A program made the translations under genes and the position numbers. 40,971 bases of DNA from Rhodospirillaceae bacterium (GTDB taxonomy: Bacteria; Pseudomonadota; Alphaproteobacteria; Azospirillales; Azospirillaceae): contig JAJUIU010000032.1 in the NCBI GenBank assembly GCA_029267445.1, positions 1 through 40,971 on the forward strand, given 5' to 3'. The notes under the pieces were generated by a model. The model was given only the letters and a program-made list of their open reading frames with translations. It did no database searches and was not told where the DNA came from. Position 1 is the stretch's first letter. The number at the start of each line of letters is the position of its first letter. Below are positions 8,405-17,932 of this stretch, piece by piece.

Positions 8405-9352
8405 TTGGCGGACATCACCCTGCATGGCGACGATGGCTGCGCCTTCCTGCTGGATCGGCGGCGCGACGTGATCCATGCGCTGGAGCCGGACGCGGCGCGT
8501 CACTGGCGGGGCCGCCTTGGGCTCGGCTCCGGGGTGACCGTCGATCTGCGGCTTCTCGATTCGCGTTTGCGCCTCCTGTTGCCGGCCGAGGCGGCCCCAC
8601 CCGTCCGGGCCGCCTTCGCCGGCGCGTTGGACATGGCCGCCGGCGCGCCGGACGCCACGGTGGCCGTGGAACGCCGGGCGCGCGGCTGGCGCGTCGATGT
8701 GCCGGGCGGGCCGGAGGCCTGCGGCCGCACCGGCCTCGTCCCCCTGCTGAAGGCGCGGCTGGTCCATTTCGCGCTGGAGCGCGACGCCCGCCACGGGTGC
8801 CTGCACGCGGCGGCGGTGTTGCGGCGGGGACGGGCCCTTCTTCTGGCTGGTGATTCCGGTGCGGGTAAAAGCACGCTGACGGCCGCCCTGGCCCTTGCGG
8901 GCTGGCCGCTGGCGGGCGACGACATGGTGGCGCTGGGGCCGCACGGCAGCATCCGGCCGATTCCCACGGCGTTGTGCCTGAAGCCGGGATCCGTGCCGCC
9001 GCTGCTGCCACTCGCGCCGGATCTTGCGAGGGTTCCCGCGCATCGTCGTGCGGACGGCCGACTGGTCCGGTTCCTGCCCGTCGCGCGGACGGCACCGGCG
9101 GGCGGCGACCCGGTGCCCATGTGCGGCATCCTGTTCCCCCGCTTCATCCCGGGGGCCGCACCGGTCCTGGAACCCCTGGCGCGGCGGGACGCGGCGGCCC
9201 GGCTGCTGTCCCTGTTCTTCTGCCGCGATGGCACCATAGCGCCGGGCGATCTGGACCGGGTGATCGCCCTTGCGGGCGCCGCCCCGGCCTTCGGCTTTCA
9301 ACATGGCGGGATCGCGGACGCCTTGCCGCTGCTGGAGGCGGCGTTCCCGTGA
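8405..9352 (+). CDS. HprK-related serine kinase-like protein
   Basis: A 315-residue protein with the phosphoenolpyruvate-carboxykinase/HPr-kinase P-loop fold. It shows HAAAV (His134), Walker A GDSGAGKST (149-157), and the downstream GDDMVAL strand (171-177) that holds the metal-binding acidic pair in HprK. The N-terminal 120 residues are unlike classical HprK. No HPr or PTS gene is present, so it belongs to the HprK-related group that travels with nucleotidyltransferases and small peptides in Proteobacteria. The start is a TTG at 8405 preceded by GGGAG; no better ATG is available. It overlaps the next gene (GTGA), so the two are coupled. The substrate is unknown; a small peptide or protein serine is a reasonable guess. 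Confidence 0.82.
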   Translation: MADITLHGDDGCAFLLDRRRDVIHALEPDAARHWRGRLGLGSGVTVDLRLLDSRLRLLLPAEAAPPVRAAFAGALDMAAGAPDATVAVERRARGWRVDVPGGPEACGRTGLVPLLKARLVHFALERDARHGCLHAAAVLRRGRALLLAGDSGAGKSTLTAALALAGWPLAGDDMVALGPHGSIRPIPTALCLKPGSVPPLLPLAPDLARVPAHRRADGRLVRFLPVARTAPAGGDPVPMCGILFPRFIPGAAPVLEPLARRDAAARLLSLFFCRDGTIAPGDLDRVIALAGAAPAFGFQHGGIADALPLLEAAFP

Positions 9353-10410
9353 CCACGGCCGACAGCCTGGCCGCGCTCGGCATGCTGCTTCGGGACGGAC
9401 GGGCGCCCGGCCTGACGACGGCGGACTGGCACGCCGTCCTGACGCTGGCCGACGCCGCACTGGTGACGCCGGCTCTCGCCGGCTGCGACCTGCCGCCCGG
9501 CGACATCCGCGTCTATGTCGACGGTGTGCGCGCCCTCACGACCGAGCGCGCCCGCGCCCTGCGGGCGCAACTCGCGGAGCTGGGCGCGGCCTTCGCCGCC
9601 GGGGGCGTGGACCTGATGCTGCTCAAGGGGGCGGCCGCCCTGCCTGACCTGCCGGAGGCGGCGCTGGGCGACCGGCTGTGCGGCGATCTCGACCTGGCCG
9701 TTCGGCCGGACGCTCTGCACGCCGCCCGCCGGGCGCTGTTGGATCTGGGCTACGCGCGCCTGGACGCGGGTGATCCCGACGGCCGGACCGACGGCACCTG
9801 GGCCCGCCCCGCCGACCGCGCCGGGGTGGACCTGCATCTGCGGGTGATGCCCGATGACACGCTGCTGCCAATGGCGGAGCTCTGGCGTACGGCCGAGCCC
9901 GTGCCGGCCGCCGGCGCGTCCACGGTCCGTCCGGACCCGACCCGGCGTCTGGCGCACCTGCTGCTGCATGAGATGGTGCACCACCAGGGCCTGCGGGAGG
10001 GCTGGATCAGTCCGCGCGCCCTGCTGGACCTGCGCGGGCTGATGCCGGCCGGGCCGGACTGGGCCTGGCTCCAGTCCCATTTCCGGGCACGGGGCGTCGG
10101 CCTCGCGTTGACGGTGCCGCTGCTGGCGGCGGACCGCCTGCTGGGCACGGGCTGGCCTCTGGACGCGAGGCCGGATCCGGCGACACGGCTGGTGGCGGCG
10201 CGCATCCTGCGGGGGGGCGACGCCGGGATCATGGGCCGAACCGTTGATATCGCGATCGCCGTCGGCGAGGCGCTGTCGGCCGGCCACCTGCGCCGCTTGT
10301 ACGGGCAAGGGGGCGGGGTGGCCATGCTGCGGCTGCGGCACATTGCGGGCCTTCCCGCCCGTCTCATGACCCGTCACCGCGCGACCCGGCATCCCGCCGT
10401 CCGCCGTTGA
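9349..10410 (+). CDS. Nucleotidyltransferase-fold protein (NTP_transf_5-like)
   Basis: A 353-residue protein with the minimal nucleotidyltransferase core: the helix-leading motif LLKGAA (91-96) followed by GDLDLAV (112-118) with the two metal-binding aspartates, then DLHLRV as the third acidic strand. A helical C-terminal half with HLLLHEMVHHQG follows. This family is regularly encoded next to HprK-related kinases, in lasso-peptide loci and in exopolysaccharide loci. The GTG start at 9349 overlaps the kinase stop codon. The gene converges on a small peptide gene with a shared hairpin between them. The transferred group and target are not known. Confidence 0.82.
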   Translation: MTTADSLAALGMLLRDGRAPGLTTADWHAVLTLADAALVTPALAGCDLPPGDIRVYVDGVRALTTERARALRAQLAELGAAFAAGGVDLMLLKGAAALPDLPEAALGDRLCGDLDLAVRPDALHAARRALLDLGYARLDAGDPDGRTDGTWARPADRAGVDLHLRVMPDDTLLPMAELWRTAEPVPAAGASTVRPDPTRRLAHLLLHEMVHHQGLREGWISPRALLDLRGLMPAGPDWAWLQSHFRARGVGLALTVPLLAADRLLGTGWPLDARPDPATRLVAARILRGGDAGIMGRTVDIAIAVGEALSAGHLRRLYGQGGGVAMLRLRHIAGLPARLMTRHRATRHPAVRR

Positions 10411-10428
10411 GCCGCACATCGACCCTTC

Positions 10429-10453
10429 AGGGCGCGGCGGCCGTCCGCGCCCT
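10429..10453. terminator. Bidirectional hairpin between convergent genes
   Basis: A perfect 9-bp stem (AGGGCGCGG / CCGCGCCCT) with a 7-base loop lies between the ends of the nucleotidyltransferase gene and the convergent small peptide gene. A TCGGTTTTC stretch follows on the plus strand after about a dozen bases. It probably ends transcription from the plus side and may serve both. Confidence 0.55.
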
Positions 10454-10473
10454 GTCGGATCGTCGGTTTTCTG

Positions 10474-10692
10474 TCACTTCTTCCTAGGCTTCCGCGGCTT
10501 CCGCGGTTTCTTGAGCGGCTTGCCCGTGTACGACCCCGCATGGGCGAAGGCCCGGTTGGTGGTCGACATCAGGATGGCCATCGCCGGCGGTGCGGTAAGG
10601 GCCAGTTTTCCCGCCTTGGTCAGGAACTCGCGACGCTCAGGCGACGGGCCCGCGCCGTCATCTGTCACAGTGTCGTTCTCGGACTGGTTCAT
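10474..10692 (-). CDS. Small twin-arginine-like peptide with Lys/Arg/Pro tail
   Basis: Encodes 72 residues. An acidic N-terminus (MNQSENDTVTDDG) leads into ERREFLTKAGKLALTAPPAM (19-38), a twin-arginine-type signal core, then MAILMSTTNRAFA ending in an AFA-H signal-peptidase-like site. The tail is very basic and repetitive (KKPRKPRKPRKK, 61-72). A GGAGAGGGAG ribosome site sits five to six bases before the ATG, so this start is preferred over in-frame codons upstream. It is convergent with the HprK-like/nucleotidyltransferase pair. Small peptides with such a K-A-G-K-x-A-x-T-A-P core recur near these enzymes in Proteobacteria (from memory, not searched), so it may be their substrate or partner. 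The mature part would be only about 22 residues. Confidence 0.72.
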   Translation of the reverse strand: MNQSENDTVTDDGAGPSPERREFLTKAGKLALTAPPAMAILMSTTNRAFAHAGSYTGKPLKKPRKPRKPRKK

Positions 10693-10869
10693 GATCGACT
10701 CCCTCTCCGGCACCCGGGCATTCCGTGTGCCGGGAAGGAAGTCTACGCGCGGGCGAACGCCAGTCCCGTTCGCGGAAGGCGGGCCGGTGCGCAATTGCTC
10801 GGTAAACCCCCGCTCCGTTGGGGTCGGCCCTTCCGGAGCCGACCCGACCGAAATCGCGGAGATGGACGG

Positions 10870-12000
<1,131 letters not shown>

Positions 12001-12087
12001 CGTGCCTCTCCCCATGTCCGGATCATCGCATCATAGGCCGGGGGGCGGGAGCATGTCCTTGCGAAGTGATGCCCGAATCCGCCATGC

Positions 12088-12105
12088 TGGCGCAATAATA
12101 TGCCA
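12088..12105. promoter_or_regulatory. AT-rich imperfect dyad between hppD and the Lrp-type gene
   Basis: TGGC and GCCA flank an AT-rich centre (cgcaataata), giving a dyad with six of nine base pairs matched, in the 131-base gap between the divergent genes. AT-rich imperfect palindromes are typical of Lrp/AsnC binding sites. The ATAATA core could also serve as a -10 element for either direction. Function is inferred only from location and shape. Confidence 0.35.
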
Positions 12106-12131
12106 ACGGAGCGATGCGCGGGGGGCGGGCG

Positions 12132-12611
12132 ATGGGCAAAACAACACTGGACGCGGCAGATTTGCGCATCCTGGACGCGTTGCAGCGCAACGGGCGCCTG
12201 TCCAACGTCGACCTGGCCGACCAGGTGGGCCTGTCGCCCAGCCCCTGCCTGCGCCGCGTCAGGGAGCTGGAGGAGGCGGGCTACATCACGGGATACTCCG
12301 CCATCCTGGAGCGGCGCAAGCTTGGCCTGGGCGTCGTCGCCTTCGTCGAGGTGAAGATCGACCAGAACGCGGAGGGCGACGCCCTGTTTCGCCGCGCGGT
12401 GGAGCGCATCCCGGAGGTGGTGAGCTGCTTCGTCATGACCGGCACCATGGATTATCTGCTGCAGGTCGTGGTGCCGGACCTGGACGCCTATGCCGAGGTG
12501 TCGATGCGCCGGCTGCTGCAGATCCCCGGCGTCAAGGACGTGCGGTCCAGCTTCGTGCTGGACGTGGTCAAACACTCGACCGCGCTGCCGCTGCCGGCGG
12601 GCGGGCGCTGA
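12132..12611 (+). CDS. Lrp/AsnC-family transcriptional regulator
   Basis: DNA-binding regulator of 159 residues (165 if the ATG at 12114 is used). An N-terminal winged helix-turn-helix reads LDAADLRILDALQRNGRLSN then VDLADQVGLSPSPCLRRVRELEEAGYI, matching the AsnC signature, and the C-terminal RAM ligand-binding domain follows (VVAFVEVKI... VVSCFVMTGTMDYLLQVVVPDL). The start at 12132 is favoured because a GC-rich purine run precedes it and the first ATG has a GGAG only two bases away. It is divergent from hppD and upstream of phhA, so it probably senses an aromatic amino acid or 2-oxoacid and controls this catabolic group. Confidence 0.92.
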   Translation: MGKTTLDAADLRILDALQRNGRLSNVDLADQVGLSPSPCLRRVRELEEAGYITGYSAILERRKLGLGVVAFVEVKIDQNAEGDALFRRAVERIPEVVSCFVMTGTMDYLLQVVVPDLDAYAEVSMRRLLQIPGVKDVRSSFVLDVVKHSTALPLPAGGR

Positions 12612-12769
12612 GACGCGCCGGGTGGAGACGGGGGAGCTGATCCGCCGTCGTGGCGAGACCGAATAAGGGTAGGTGACCGCCCGGAAAGATCACGGGCTTG
12701 CCCCAATTCGGCCCGGCTTGGGCTGCTAGGTTCGGTCCTCAATCAAGACCAAGACACGGGTGTTCGCAC

Positions 12770-13714
12770 ATGCGGTCCATGCAGCATCCCCATGGGATCG
12801 TCCACCAGTCCCCACCCCAGGCCGGGCGGCGCGACGGCACGGTGCGGCTGCCGGACGGACGCACGCTGGGTTTCGCGCAGTATGGCGATCCGGCCGCCCC
12901 GCCGGTGCTCTATTTCCACGGCTTCCCCAGCTCGCGGCTGGAGGCGGGGCTGATCCCCATCCCCGGCGTGCGGCTGATCTCCCCCGACCGGCCGGGCTAT
13001 GGCCTGTCCGACCCGAAGCCCGGCCGCTCCCTTCTGGATTGGGCCATGGATGTGGAGGCGCTGCTCGACGCGCTGCATCTGGACCGGGTGGCCCTGATCG
13101 GCATGTCCGGCGGCGCGCCCTACGCCGCCGCCTGTGCCCATTCGATCCCGCACCGGCTGACGGCGACGGCGCTGGTCTCCGGCATGGCGCCCCCGGGCTT
13201 CGGCTGGGAGGCGGGCAGCCCCGCCGGGTTCCTGATGGGCATGGGCCGGCGGCCCATGGCGCTGCGGCCCATGGCGCTGCGGCTGACGGCGCATACGGTG
13301 CGGGGATTCATCCGGGGCGGCGACCCGCTGGCGCTGGCCGGGCTGCTGCGGCGCCGGGCCGGCCTGCCGCCCAGCGACCGGGTGCTGTTGAACGCCGACG
13401 CGGGCGAGAAGGTGGTGACCGGCTGGCGCGAGGCGGTGCGCGGCGGTGTCGAAGGGCCGGTGTCCGACGCGCTGGTCTATGCGCGGCACTGGGGGTTCCC
13501 GCTCGAGGGCATACGGGGCCGTGTCAGCGTCTGGCACGGCACTGCGGACACCACGGTGCCGGTGGCGGCGGGCCGCCTCTACGCCGCCCGCATCCCCGGC
13601 GCCCGGGCACATATCCTGGAAGGGGAGGGGCATTTCTCCCTGATCTTCAAGCATCACCCCGCGATCCTCCGGGAGCTGCTGGAAGGCCCGGCCGACGCGG
13701 TGCGCGCCGCCTGA
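12770..13714 (+). CDS. Alpha/beta hydrolase
   Basis: A 314-residue alpha/beta-hydrolase-fold enzyme. Visible motifs are the oxyanion HGFP (50-53), the D-R-P-G-Y-G-x-S turn (SPDRPGYGLSDPK), the nucleophile elbow GMSGGAP with Ser113, the acid in WHGTADTTVP and the catalytic His in GEGHFSL near the C-terminus. A cap region with a small internal repeat (RRPMALRPMALRL) sits in the middle. The start is uncertain: ATGs at 12770 and 12779 both lack a strong ribosome site. It lies between the Lrp-type regulator and phenylalanine hydroxylase, but a step in tyrosine breakdown cannot be assigned to it. Confidence 0.85.
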   Translation: MRSMQHPHGIVHQSPPQAGRRDGTVRLPDGRTLGFAQYGDPAAPPVLYFHGFPSSRLEAGLIPIPGVRLISPDRPGYGLSDPKPGRSLLDWAMDVEALLDALHLDRVALIGMSGGAPYAAACAHSIPHRLTATALVSGMAPPGFGWEAGSPAGFLMGMGRRPMALRPMALRLTAHTVRGFIRGGDPLALAGLLRRRAGLPPSDRVLLNADAGEKVVTGWREAVRGGVEGPVSDALVYARHWGFPLEGIRGRVSVWHGTADTTVPVAAGRLYAARIPGARAHILEGEGHFSLIFKHHPAILRELLEGPADAVRAA

Positions 13715-13895
13715 GGCCGCCGCCGCCGGCCTGCGCCGCAGCGCGGCGTAGGCTGCGGCAGGAAATGGCGCATGCTGCGCAGCATTCCGCGTGGAAATTG
13801 CCAAAAAGCGGTTGCGCGCGCGCCGGATCGCAAGGAAATGGCGGCCTGCCCGCGATAAACTTGCGGGAACTGAATTCCGGCGAGGGGGATGCGCC

Positions 13896-14846
13896 ATGGA
13901 CACGGGCGTGGACGGCACGGGCGTGGACGGCACCGGCGGCAACGGCACGGGCGACGGCTTCAAGCAGGCCACGGCCAGCTCCGGCAAGACGGACAAGGAG
14001 CTGCGCGGCGACTATTCCGCCATGCGCGCCGACTTCACCATCGACCAGGGCTGGGACCGCTACACCGACACGGACCATGCCCTCTGGCGGACGCTGTACG
14101 ACCGGCAGTCCCGGCTGCTGCCGCGCTACGCCGCGCCGGAGTTCATGGACTGCCTGTCCCGCCTGGACGCGGGCGACGGCGTGCCGGATTTCCGCCGCGC
14201 CTCTGAGCGGCTGGAGGCGGCCACCGGCTGGACCATCGTGGCGGTGCCGGGCCTGATCCCAGAGGGCGCCTTCTTCGACCATCTGGCGGCCCGCCGCTTC
14301 CCGGTGACGAACTGGATCCGCAAGCCGGAGGAGATGGACTATCTGGAGGAGCCGGACGTCTTCCACGACTTCTTCGGCCACGTGCCGCTGCTGATGCACC
14401 CGGTCTTCGCCGACTACATGCAGGCCTATGGCAAGGGCGGGCAGCGGGCCCTCAAGCTGGGGCGGATCGAGAATCTGGCGCGGCTCTACTGGTACACGGT
14501 GGAGTTCGGGCTGATCGCCGGGCGCGACGGGCTGAAGGTGTTCGGCGCCGGCATCCTGTCGTCCGCCGGGGAGACGCCCTACGCCATCGAGAGCCGCAGT
14601 CCGAACCGGATCGGCTTCGAGCTTGAGCGGGTGATGCGCACCCGCTACCGCATCGACGATTACCAGCAGACCTATTTCGTCATCGACAGCTTCGAACAGC
14701 TGTTCGAGGCGACCTTCGTGGATTTCGGCCCGATCTACCAGCGCCTCGCCGGCCTGCCGGAATTCGGCCCCGCCGAGGTGCTGTCCACCGACCGCGTCTT
14801 CACCCACGGCACCCAGGAACGGGTGCGCGGGCTCGCGGCGGAGTAG
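13896..14846 (+). CDS. phhA: Phenylalanine 4-monooxygenase
   Basis: Hydroxylates phenylalanine to tyrosine using a pterin cofactor and non-haem iron. In the 316-residue protein the facial triad is His157 and His162 (VFHDFFGHVPLL) and Glu203 (YWYTVEFGL). The substrate-side segment around AGILSSAGETPYAIES is also typical. The length fits bacterial monomeric PhhA plus an extra N-terminal Gly/Thr/Asp linker of about 20 residues encoded by a 15-base tandem repeat. The ATG at 13896 has GAGGGGG seven to eight bases upstream. It feeds tyrosine into the HppD pathway encoded next door. The gene converges on the exporter gene with only three bases between the stops. Confidence 0.97.
   Translation: MDTGVDGTGVDGTGGNGTGDGFKQATASSGKTDKELRGDYSAMRADFTIDQGWDRYTDTDHALWRTLYDRQSRLLPRYAAPEFMDCLSRLDAGDGVPDFRRASERLEAATGWTIVAVPGLIPEGAFFDHLAARRFPVTNWIRKPEEMDYLEEPDVFHDFFGHVPLLMHPVFADYMQAYGKGGQRALKLGRIENLARLYWYTVEFGLIAGRDGLKVFGAGILSSAGETPYAIESRSPNRIGFELERVMRTRYRIDDYQQTYFVIDSFEQLFEATFVDFGPIYQRLAGLPEFGPAEVLSTDRVFTHGTQERVRGLAAE
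13902..13958 (+). repeat. 15-base tandem repeat at the 5' end of phhA
   Basis: About 3.8 copies of a unit close to ACGGGCGTGGACGGC. The first two copies are identical, the third is diverged and the fourth is partial. It encodes the T-G-V-D-G type linker ahead of the catalytic domain, so copy-number change would stay in frame. Confidence 0.8.
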
Positions 14847-14861
14847 GGGTCACTCCGCCGC
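14835..14861. terminator. Hairpin spanning the stop codons of two convergent genes
   Basis: A perfect 10-bp stem (GCGGCGGAGT / ACTCCGCCGC) with loop AGGGGTC covers the phhA stop and the stop of the convergent exporter gene. With only three bases between the genes, the terminator-like structure is built from coding sequence of both. No clear T-run follows on either strand. Confidence 0.5.
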
Positions 14862-16952
14862 CACGGTCCCGGCGGCGGTCTCGGCGGCGATCAGCTTGCC
14901 GCCCATCAGGACCAGCACGCGGTCGGCCGCCGCGATCGTCTCCGGCCGGTGGGCGATGACGATGCGGGTGATGCCCAGCCGCGCGATGTGGGCGTTCACC
15001 TCGCGCTCCTTGGCGACATCCAGGTGGCTGGTGCCCTCGTCCATGAACAGCAGCCGCGGCTTGCGGTAGAGCGCCCGGGCCAGCAGGACGCGCTGCCGCT
15101 GCCCGCCGGACAGGGCCGCCCCCATGTCGCCGACCAGGGTGTTGTAGTTCATGGGCATGGCCATGACCTCCTGGTCGATGCCGGCCAGCGCCGCGCACTG
15201 GCGCATCCACATCAGGTCGGGTGCTGCGTCGAAGAATGTGATGTTTTCAGCCAGGCTGCCGGACAGAAGCTGGTCGTCCTGCATCACCACGCCGACCTGG
15301 GCGCGGAAGGCGGTGGGGCCGACATGGTCCAGCGGCACCCCGTCCACCAGCACCTCCCCCTCGCGCGGGCGGAACAGGCCCAGCATGATCTTGAGCAGCG
15401 TGGTCTTGCCACCGCCCGACGGGCCGGTGATGGCGACGAACTCGCCCGGCGCGATCTCGAGATCGACGCCCGCCAGCACGTCTGGCTCCGTCTCGGCGTA
15501 GCGGTAGGACACGCCGCGCAGCGCGATGCCGCCCTTCAGCTCGTGCTGGACCAGCGGCAGGGTGTCCAGCGTGCTCTCCAGGCCCTTCTCCCGCTCCGCC
15601 AGCGCGATGTCGGCGATGCGGTCCAGGTGCAGGTCCAGCATCCGGTACTCGATCGCCGTCTCCAGCAGCTTGGTCGCCTTGTCCAGGAACTGCTGCTTGT
15701 AGCTCATGAAGGCGAACAGCATACCCACGGTCATATGACCTTCCATGGCGAGGCGCGCGCCGACATAGACGACCAGGATGTTCTCCGCCCCGTACAGCAG
15801 GTCGTTCACCGTCTTGAAGCTGATCTGCAGGCGGCCCAGGCGCACCGTGCGCTGGACCGTGTCGGCAAAGCGGTTCTGCCACACCCCCTCGCGGTCGGTC
15901 TCGCGGCCGAAGGTCTTGATCGTCTGGATGGCGCGGGCGGTCTCGATGAAGCTGGACTGCTCCTTCGCCATCGCTTCGATCTGCTCCTCCTGGCGCTGGC
16001 GCAGCACGCGGTAGGCGGCGACGCGGATCGCGGCATAGAGGACAAGCGCCACCAGCACGATGGCCGCCAGCAGGGGGGAGTAGATGAAGATCATGACCAG
16101 GGTCAGGATCGCCATCAGACCGTCCACCACGGCGGCGACCAGCCCCTCCGCGATCAGGTCGCGGATCGGCCGGGTGGACCCGAAGCGGGAGACGAGGTCG
16201 CCGATGTGCCGCTTCTCGAACCAGTCCAGCGGCAGGCGCACCATATGGTGGAACAGGTTCGCCACCATCTGGAAGCCGATCAGGTTGCCCAGGATCAGCA
16301 GCACCTGGGCGCGCAGCCAGTCCGACGCGACCCGGATGGCGGTCAGCAGGCCGAACCCGACGGCAAGTGCGATCAGCAGCCCGCCGTCGCCCTTCATCAC
16401 CGCCTCGTCCACCGCCAGCTGCATGTAGAACGGACCGGCCAGCAGCACGATCTGTAGCACCACGGACAGGACCAGCGCCTGCAGCAGGGCGCGCTTCATC
16501 CCGTCCACCCGGCCGAACAGGGCCGTCAGGGGCAGCCGCGCGCGCTCCTTCTTCCTCTCGAACGTGCTGGTCGGCGTCAGCTCCAGGGCCACACCGGTGA
16601 AATGCTGGCCCAGCTCCGCCATGGTCATGCGGACCACACCCTTGGCGGGATCGTGGATCGTGACCTTGTCGCCGCGCACCTGCGCCAGCACGACGAAATG
16701 GTTCATGTCCCAGTGCAGTACGGCCGGCAGCTTCAGGTCCTTCAGATGCGCCGGCTCAAGCCGAAGGCCACGCCCCGTCAGCCCCACCCGCTGCGCCATC
16801 AGCAGGATGGACTTCATGGTGGTGCCCTTCAGCGACACCGGGAAGCGCCGGCGCAGCGTGCCCAGATCCACCTCGTGCCCATGGTGCGCCATCACCATGG
16901 CGAGGCAGGCGAGTCCGCATTCGGCGGCTTCGGATTGCATCAACCCTGCCAT
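14850..16952 (-). CDS. Peptidase-containing ABC exporter (C39 bacteriocin-processing transporter)
   Basis: Cleaves double-glycine leader peptides and exports the cores across the inner membrane. The 700-residue chain holds a C39 papain-like peptidase (about 1-135) with Gln6, catalytic Cys12 (AECGLACLAMV), His85 (MNHFVVL) and Asp101 (IHDPAKG), all intact. The six-helix membrane domain follows (about 155-440), then an ATPase with Walker A GPSGGGKTT (around 510), signature LSGGQRQRV and Walker B LLFMDEGTS. It is therefore fully equipped, unlike C39-like degenerate forms in RTX transporters. GGGGAG lies eight bases before the ATG. It is last in a minus-strand set with an HlyD-type partner and GG-leader precursors. 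Confidence 0.95.
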   Translation of the reverse strand: MAGLMQSEAAECGLACLAMVMAHHGHEVDLGTLRRRFPVSLKGTTMKSILLMAQRVGLTGRGLRLEPAHLKDLKLPAVLHWDMNHFVVLAQVRGDKVTIHDPAKGVVRMTMAELGQHFTGVALELTPTSTFERKKERARLPLTALFGRVDGMKRALLQALVLSVVLQIVLLAGPFYMQLAVDEAVMKGDGGLLIALAVGFGLLTAIRVASDWLRAQVLLILGNLIGFQMVANLFHHMVRLPLDWFEKRHIGDLVSRFGSTRPIRDLIAEGLVAAVVDGLMAILTLVMIFIYSPLLAAIVLVALVLYAAIRVAAYRVLRQRQEEQIEAMAKEQSSFIETARAIQTIKTFGRETDREGVWQNRFADTVQRTVRLGRLQISFKTVNDLLYGAENILVVYVGARLAMEGHMTVGMLFAFMSYKQQFLDKATKLLETAIEYRMLDLHLDRIADIALAEREKGLESTLDTLPLVQHELKGGIALRGVSYRYAETEPDVLAGVDLEIAPGEFVAITGPSGGGKTTLLKIMLGLFRPREGEVLVDGVPLDHVGPTAFRAQVGVVMQDDQLLSGSLAENITFFDAAPDLMWMRQCAALAGIDQEVMAMPMNYNTLVGDMGAALSGGQRQRVLLARALYRKPRLLFMDEGTSHLDVAKEREVNAHIARLGITRIVIAHRPETIAAADRVLVLMGGKLIAAETAAGTVAAE

Positions 16953-17001
16953 ATGCGATGCTCCCCAAACGAATCTTACAGGTTTTACTTGCTCAATGAA
17001 A

Positions 17002-17751
17002 TCAAGCGATATGGCAAGATTTGTGATGTAGTATGATTACATACTCAAACGTATTTATTAGCCCATGCAGTAGGGTGGGAGTAAGTATGGAACCAGTTAG
17101 CCAACGCAAAATACCAAAGATCAGCCCGGTTGCAGCCAACGCCAGAAAATTCTCATTATTGATATGAAGTGCGGCAAATATAACAGTTGTTGTAATAATT
17201 GCAAAAAAAGGTCCAATCTCTTTGTTGATATATTCAAACATAATCCCCCTGAAAAGAATTTCCTCAAGCGTCGGGCCTATGACGCACAAAGAGAAAAAAC
17301 CAAGAATCACAAGTATCATAAAGAACTGTCGACCGTCTGCAGAAACTCCACAAGCTTCTTCGTAAAGAGAAGCTTCAGACACAAATGAATGCAGTAGCGC
17401 TACTTGGAAGAATAGCGTGGTCGCTGCAAGAGCAAAAATTGGATAACGCGAGTACCATCTTGTTGGCACGGAAAACATTTGTCTCAAGCTATCGACTGAT
17501 TTAGATTTATACAGAATGATGTAAATAGTCAATAGGAGGCATGAGAAATCCATTATTATTTTTGAAAGTATCTTGCTTGCAGATGGCCCATGATCAGGTT
17601 GGTTCTCGACGGATTGCATTGCATGACCAATCAAGGTCTGTCCAAAAAGATAGACTCCTAAAATCACGAGAACAAGGAAAAACCTCCTATCGTCAGTGTG
17701 GTCGTTTTCATGTCTAATGTGGTATTTGGTAGGCAAACTATTTTGCTCCAT
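17002..17751 (-). CDS. CPBP (Abi/CAAX-like) intramembrane protease family protein, candidate bacteriocin immunity protein
   Basis: A 249-residue multi-helix membrane protein with the CPBP motifs: Glu163-Glu164 and Arg168 (TLEEILFRG), His196 (FAALHI), His229 and Asn233 (LLHGLIN). Members of this family are often encoded with bacteriocin genes and some act as immunity proteins; others are proteases that process prenylated or secreted proteins. The start at 17751 is chosen because AGGAAA precedes it by about nine bases; a TTG 22 codons upstream is possible. The gene is clearly richer in A+T than its neighbours. It lies between the GG-leader peptide genes and the exporter gene, 49 bases ahead of the latter. 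Immunity is inferred from context. Confidence 0.85.
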   Translation of the reverse strand: MEQNSLPTKYHIRHENDHTDDRRFFLVLVILGVYLFGQTLIGHAMQSVENQPDHGPSASKILSKIIMDFSCLLLTIYIILYKSKSVDSLRQMFSVPTRWYSRYPIFALAATTLFFQVALLHSFVSEASLYEEACGVSADGRQFFMILVILGFFSLCVIGPTLEEILFRGIMFEYINKEIGPFFAIITTTVIFAALHINNENFLALAATGLIFGILRWLTGSILTPTLLHGLINTFEYVIILHHKSCHIA

Positions 17752-17890
17752 TGTTGAATTTCCTGTTTGGTTATTGGTTGCATATTCATCACGAAAAATT
17801 TCATCGGTCGCCGACAACGTGGAAACCGACGGTGCGGACGTGCCCGAAAATCCAGTGAGTCAAGTGTGATATGCTTGAGAAAGAGTAATG

Positions 17891-17923
17891 TGGGCCCGAA
17901 CTTCAGTGAAGCTCGGGCCCACC
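17891..17923 (-). terminator. Strong hairpin downstream of the first-listed GG-leader peptide gene
   Basis: A near-perfect stem of about 14 bp starting GTGGGCCCGA and ending TCGGGCCCAC lies ten bases beyond the stop of the peptide gene at 17933-18172. On the minus strand it is followed by ATTACTCTTTCTC, a modest U-rich tract. It is probably an intrinsic terminator or a processing/stability hairpin that lowers expression of the downstream CPBP and exporter genes relative to the peptides. Confidence 0.65.
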
Positions 17924-17932
17924 TGTCACTGG

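Noticed and set aside
8405-10692. Lasso-peptide biosynthesis cluster
   Set aside because: HprK-like and nucleotidyltransferase genes occur in such clusters, but no asparagine-synthetase-like cyclase, transglutaminase-like protease or lasso-type precursor is present.
17752-17817. Extension of the CPBP protein to a TTG start
   Set aside because: An ATG at 17751 with an AGGAAA ribosome site at good spacing is better supported; the added 22 residues are polar and not typical.
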